DNA from: Phenylobacterium deserti
GTDB taxonomy: Bacteria > Pseudomonadota > Alphaproteobacteria > Caulobacterales > Caulobacteraceae
DNA: 64,000 nucleotides
Direction: 5' to 3'
NCBI GenBank assembly: GCA_943332615.1
Contig: CALQQB010000001.1
Coordinates: 1-64,000, forward strand
Shown: piece after piece, positions 60,930 to 64,000 of the stretch
How the letters are laid out: every line of letters begins with the position of its first letter
Numbering within the stretch: position 1 is the stretch's first letter
Translations under genes and position numbers: made by a program
Notes under the pieces: model-generated
Seen by the model: the letters and a program-made list of their open reading frames with translations, nothing else
Database searches by the model: none
What the model was told of the DNA's origin: nothing

Positions 60930-61838
60930 ATGCCCGACGCCTACCCCCGCGACATGATCGGCTATGGCCAGGACCCGCCCCATGCCGACTGGCCGGGCGG
61001 CGCTCGTATCGCGATCCAGTTGGTGCTCAACTACGAGGAGGGGGCCGAGACCTCGGTGCTGCACGGCGATCCGACCTCCGAGACCTTCCTCTCCGACATG
61101 ATCAATCCCGCCCCGGTGGTCGGCGCGCGGCACATGAGCATGGAGCAGATCTACGAATACGGCTCCCGCGCCGGGGTCTGGCGGCTGCTGCGGCTGTTCA
61201 AGCGCTACGGCGTGCCGGTGACGGTGTTCGGCGTCGCCATGGCGCTGGAGCGCAACCCCGCGGCGGTCAACGCCATGCTGGACGGCGGCCACGAGATCGC
61301 CGCGCACGGCTGGCGCTGGATCAACTACCAGGACGTGCCTGAGCGGATCGAGCGCGAGCACATGATGCGCGCGATCGAGGTCCACCGCCGCCTGACCGGC
61401 GAGCGGCCGCTGGGCTGGTACACCGGCCGCACCAGCCCCAACACGCGCCGGCTCGTCGCCGAGGACCGGGGCTTTCTCTACGACGCCGACGACTACTCCG
61501 ACGATCTTCCGTTTTGGGCGACCGTTGGACGGCATCAACAGCTGATTGTGCCCTACACGCTGGAGGCCAACGACATGCGGTTCTCCGGCACGGGGCTGAA
61601 CACCGGCGAGCAGTTCTTCTCCTATCTGAAGGACGCCTTCGACGTGCTCTATGCCGAGGGTGAGGAGCGTCCGAAGATGATGAGCGTGGGCCTGCATTGC
61701 CGTATCGCTGGGCGGCCAGCGAAGATGGCCGGCTTGGAACGCTTCATCCGATATGCCCTGGACCACCAGGATGTCTGGTTCTGCCGGCGTGTAGAGATCG
61801 CCCGGCACTGGCGGGAGCGGCATCCCCATGTCGGCTGA
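60930..61838 (+). CDS. puuE: Allantoinase PuuE (polysaccharide deacetylase fold)
   Basis: A 302-residue PuuE, the NodB-fold allantoinase that opens allantoin to allantoate. Diagnostic blocks are IQLVLNYEEGAETSVLHGD, EYGSRAGVWRLLRLFKRYG, HGWRWINYQDVPE and RFSGTGLNTGEQFFSYLKDAFD. The start ATG 60930 follows GAGGGGG inside the hairpin region. It is the first of a plus-strand unit with the hydrolase, uraD and alc genes, and complements the divergent minus-strand genes. Confidence 0.93.
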   Translation: MPDAYPRDMIGYGQDPPHADWPGGARIAIQLVLNYEEGAETSVLHGDPTSETFLSDMINPAPVVGARHMSMEQIYEYGSRAGVWRLLRLFKRYGVPVTVFGVAMALERNPAAVNAMLDGGHEIAAHGWRWINYQDVPERIEREHMMRAIEVHRRLTGERPLGWYTGRTSPNTRRLVAEDRGFLYDADDYSDDLPFWATVGRHQQLIVPYTLEANDMRFSGTGLNTGEQFFSYLKDAFDVLYAEGEERPKMMSVGLHCRIAGRPAKMAGLERFIRYALDHQDVWFCRRVEIARHWRERHPHVG

Positions 61839-62637
61839 GATGGTGTTCCGCACGTCCTACGTGGCGTTCCAGACCCGGGCCGACCCGCCGCTGACGGTGG
61901 CCGGCCAACTTCGGGTCCCGCCGATCGAACCCGGCCAGCCGCCGCCGCGGGTTCCGGCGGTGGTCGTCTGCCACGGATCGGACGGGGTGGATGGCCGCGG
62001 CGGGTTTCACATCGGCGCGCTGAACGCCGCCGGCATCGCCACGCTGGAGGTCGACATGTGGGCGGCGCGGGGAACCACGCGCGGCGCCACGGGCCGGCCT
62101 TCGTCGGTGCCGCAGACGCTGCCGGACGCCTTCGCGGCTCTGGCCTTTCTGGCCCGCCAGCCGGAGATCGACTCGCAGCGGATCGCCATTGCCGGCTTCT
62201 CCTGGGGCGGCGTGGTCAGCCTGCTGTCGGCCACCAGGGCCTATGCCGATGCGTACGCCGAGCCCGGGACCGCCTTCGCCGCCCACGCGGCCTTCTATCC
62301 CGCCCTCTGGAGCTACAACCGCGCGCCGGGTCACGACTTCCGGAACCTGACGGGCGCGCCGGTGCTGATCCAGGCCGGGACCGCCGACGCCTATGACGAC
62401 CCGGAGGTCTGCGCCGGCTTCCTGGGCTCCCTGGCGCCGGCTGACCGGGGGCATGTGACCCTGGTGGCGCATGAAGGCGCGACCCACGCCTTCGACCGCG
62501 ACATGCCGTCCAAAATCATCACCGACCCCTATGCGCACAAGGGCACGGGCGGTCCGGTGCTGTTTGAGTTCAATCCTCAGGCTGCGGCGACGGCGCGCGC
62601 GAACCTCGTCCGATTCCTGCAGCAGGCCTTCGCGTGA
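61828..62637 (+). CDS. Dienelactone hydrolase-family alpha/beta hydrolase
   Basis: A 269-residue alpha/beta hydrolase. The nucleophile region is IAGFSWGGVVSL and the oxyanion-hole block is VVVCHGSDGVDGRGG. The late His is in VAHEGATHAFDRD. It overlaps the puuE stop by 11 bp and the uraD start by 4 bp, so it is fully part of the purine unit. It has no established role in purine breakdown; cleaning up a side product or a nearby ester is a guess. Confidence 0.82.
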   Translation: MSAEMVFRTSYVAFQTRADPPLTVAGQLRVPPIEPGQPPPRVPAVVVCHGSDGVDGRGGFHIGALNAAGIATLEVDMWAARGTTRGATGRPSSVPQTLPDAFAALAFLARQPEIDSQRIAIAGFSWGGVVSLLSATRAYADAYAEPGTAFAAHAAFYPALWSYNRAPGHDFRNLTGAPVLIQAGTADAYDDPEVCAGFLGSLAPADRGHVTLVAHEGATHAFDRDMPSKIITDPYAHKGTGGPVLFEFNPQAAATARANLVRFLQQAFA

Positions 62638-63113
62638 TCCCGTCCGACCAGATGTCCCGCGCAGCGTTTCTGGTCCGCTTCGGCCCGGTCTATGAGGCCT
62701 CGCCCTGGGTGGCCGAGGGCGTCTGGCCCGATCCGCCCAAGGATCTGAAGGGCCTGGCAGCGGCCATGGCCGCCGTCGTCGACGCCGCGCCCTGCGCCGC
62801 GAAACTGGCCCTGATCCGCGCGCATCCCGAACTGGCCAGCCGGGCGAAGATGGCCGACGCCTCAGTGAAGGAGCAGTCGGGCGCGGGACTGGACCAGTGC
62901 AGCTCGACGGAGTTCGAGGCCTTCCAGCGCCTCAACACCGCCTACAACCTCCGATTCGGCTTCCCCTTCATCTTCGCGGTGAAGGGCGCGACGCGGGCTG
63001 ATATTCTGGCGGCCTTCGAGGCGCGGCTCGCCAACGATCCCGAAACAGAGTTCGCCACCGCCATCGCCCAGATCCACCGGATCGCCGGCTTCCGCCTCGC
63101 CGACCTGCTTTAG
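62634..63113 (+). CDS. uraD: OHCU decarboxylase
   Basis: A 159-residue OHCU decarboxylase that turns 2-oxo-4-hydroxy-4-carboxy-5-ureidoimidazoline into (S)-allantoin. Family blocks are FLVRFGPVYEASPWVAEGVW, HPELASRAKMADASVKEQSGAGLDQC and NTAYNLRFGFPFIFAVKG. The start is GTG 62634, giving a 4-bp overlap with the hydrolase; ATG 62652 is an alternative. With UraH it makes urate breakdown stereospecific. Length is normal. Confidence 0.93.
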   Translation: MIPSDQMSRAAFLVRFGPVYEASPWVAEGVWPDPPKDLKGLAAAMAAVVDAAPCAAKLALIRAHPELASRAKMADASVKEQSGAGLDQCSSTEFEAFQRLNTAYNLRFGFPFIFAVKGATRADILAAFEARLANDPETEFATAIAQIHRIAGFRLADLL

Positions 63114-63123
63114 AGAGGCCTTC

Positions 63124-64000
63124 ATGTTCGACGACCTGCGCCGCCAGTATGTTGACCTCGCCCAGCCCCGGCTGGGCAGTGAGGTGGTCTTCGCCACCGA
63201 CGATTTCTTCGCCGACAAGGCCCGCCTGATCGACCCGGCCCCGCCGGTGTTCATCCCCGGCAAGTACGACGACAACGGCAAGTGGATGGACGGCTGGGAA
63301 AGCCGCCGCAAGCGCGTACCCGGCCATGACTGGTGCGTGATCCGCCTGGGCGCCGCCGGCGTGGTCGCCGGCTTCGAGATCGACACGGCCCACTTCACCG
63401 GCAACTACCCGCCGGGCGCCGAGATCGAGGTGTGCCGCTCCGACGAGGCCAGCCCGGAGACTGGCTGGGTAAAGGTGACGCCGCGCCTGGACCTGAAGGG
63501 CGACGACCGGATCTATGTGCCTGTCGAGCAAGCCGACCCGATCACCCACGTGCGCCTGCACATCTACCCCGACGGTGGCGTGGCGCGCCTGCGGGTCTGG
63601 GGCCGGGTCGATCCGGACTGGAGCAAGGTCGGCGCGGACCAGGTCATCGACCTGCTGGCCGTCGCCTGGGGCGGGCGCGGCGGCATCGCCAACGACGAGC
63701 ACTATGGCGCGGTCGGCAACCTGACCGCCCCGGGCCGTGGCGTGAACATGGGCGACGGCTGGGAGACGCGACGCCGCCGCGAGCCGGGCCACGACTGGTC
63801 GGTGCTGGCGCTGGGCTGCTTCGGTAAGGTCGAAGAAGTCGTCGTCGATACGGCGCACTTCAAAGGCAATTATCCCGACCGCTGTTCCATCCAGGCCTCG
63901 GCTCGTGCGCACGGCACGCCGGCCGAGATCGCCGTCCAGGCCGAGACCTGGCCGGTGCTGCTGCCGGAGGTGAAGCTGTCGGCGGACACGGTCCACACCT
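63124..64000 (+). CDS. alc: Allantoicase (3' end outside window)
   Basis: The frame from ATG 63124 is open to the last base, so only about 292 residues are seen and the ORF track omits it. Allantoicase features are duplicated, as in the two-domain family: DGWESRRKRVPGHDWCVIRLG with DTAHFTGNYPPG, and GDGWETRRRREPGHDWSVLALG with DTAHFKGNYPDR. It splits allantoate to ureidoglycolate and urea, which AllA then finishes. It starts 10 bp after uraD. Confidence 0.94.
   Translation, partial: MFDDLRRQYVDLAQPRLGSEVVFATDDFFADKARLIDPAPPVFIPGKYDDNGKWMDGWESRRKRVPGHDWCVIRLGAAGVVAGFEIDTAHFTGNYPPGAEIEVCRSDEASPETGWVKVTPRLDLKGDDRIYVPVEQADPITHVRLHIYPDGGVARLRVWGRVDPDWSKVGADQVIDLLAVAWGGRGGIANDEHYGAVGNLTAPGRGVNMGDGWETRRRREPGHDWSVLALGCFGKVEEVVVDTAHFKGNYPDRCSIQASARAHGTPAEIAVQAETWPVLLPEVKLSADTVHT

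Noticed and set aside
1-64000. CRISPR arrays, insertion sequences, prophage genes or integrases
   Set aside because: None seen: no regular short repeats with spacers and no transposase or phage-like ORF.

Overview
The window is about 64 kb of high-GC DNA, roughly two-thirds G+C by eye. It has dense, often overlapping genes with frequent ATGA, GTGA and TGATG junctions and many GTG or TTG starts. Gene content includes TonB receptors, PuuD-type urate oxidation, a rut cluster, class III CoA transferases and Tat-exported NTF2-like proteins. This fits an alphaproteobacterium, most likely Caulobacterales (Phenylobacterium- or Caulobacter-like); that placement is inference, since there is no rRNA or other phylogenetic marker here. 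No insertion sequences, phage genes or CRISPR arrays were seen.

Layout. (1) 1-15.0 kb: the end of a HupE/UreJ-like membrane protein, a broken thiolase, then a CoA-dependent catabolic region with an acyl-CoA ligase, amidohydrolase, nitroreductase, class III CoA transferase, two MFS carriers, a pair of 2-hydroxyacyl-CoA dehydratase-family subunits, SnoaL/NTF2-like proteins and an exported alpha/beta hydrolase. (2) 15.0-21.1 kb: a selenocysteine island. selB, selC (tRNA-Sec), a thioredoxin-domain fusion protein and a UGSC-family selenoprotein lie in that order on the minus strand, and selA diverges from selB. The UGSC gene is split in the supplied ORF track because its in-frame TGA at 15600-15602 is a Sec codon, followed by a SECIS-like hairpin. 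(3) 21.2-28.7 kb: a MerR regulator, a RamB/ScfR-type XRE regulator, an exported phosphatase, a hotdog-like protein, a tandem CoA transferase and an MHS-type carrier. (4) 28.7-45 kb: mostly exported or periplasmic proteins (EF-hand lipoprotein, MBL hydrolase, sulfatase, NTF2-like protein, an LMW-PTP-like protein lacking its catalytic Cys, a beta-propeller, an M28-like protein lacking metal ligands, carboxylesterase, TonB receptor), plus a GST, LOG protein and NDH-2. (5) 45-48.3 kb: rutABC with a nitroreductase and a cupin gene. (6) 48.4-64 kb: a nearly complete purine salvage and degradation locus.

How the genes work together. In the Sec island, SelA charges the selC tRNA with selenium, SelB delivers Sec-tRNA, and the clearest local client is the UGSC protein, whose neighbour carries a CxxC thioredoxin domain; selD is not in the window. 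In the purine locus, adenosine deaminase, a nucleoside permease and an NCS2 carrier feed guanine deaminase, xanthine dehydrogenase (XdhABC), PuuD, UraH, UraD, PuuE, allantoicase (cut by the window end) and AllA, which covers guanine to glyoxylate plus urea. A perfect 19-bp inverted repeat sits directly before puuE. The rut genes add pyrimidine nitrogen scavenging beside it, making 45-64 kb a nucleobase nitrogen-acquisition region.
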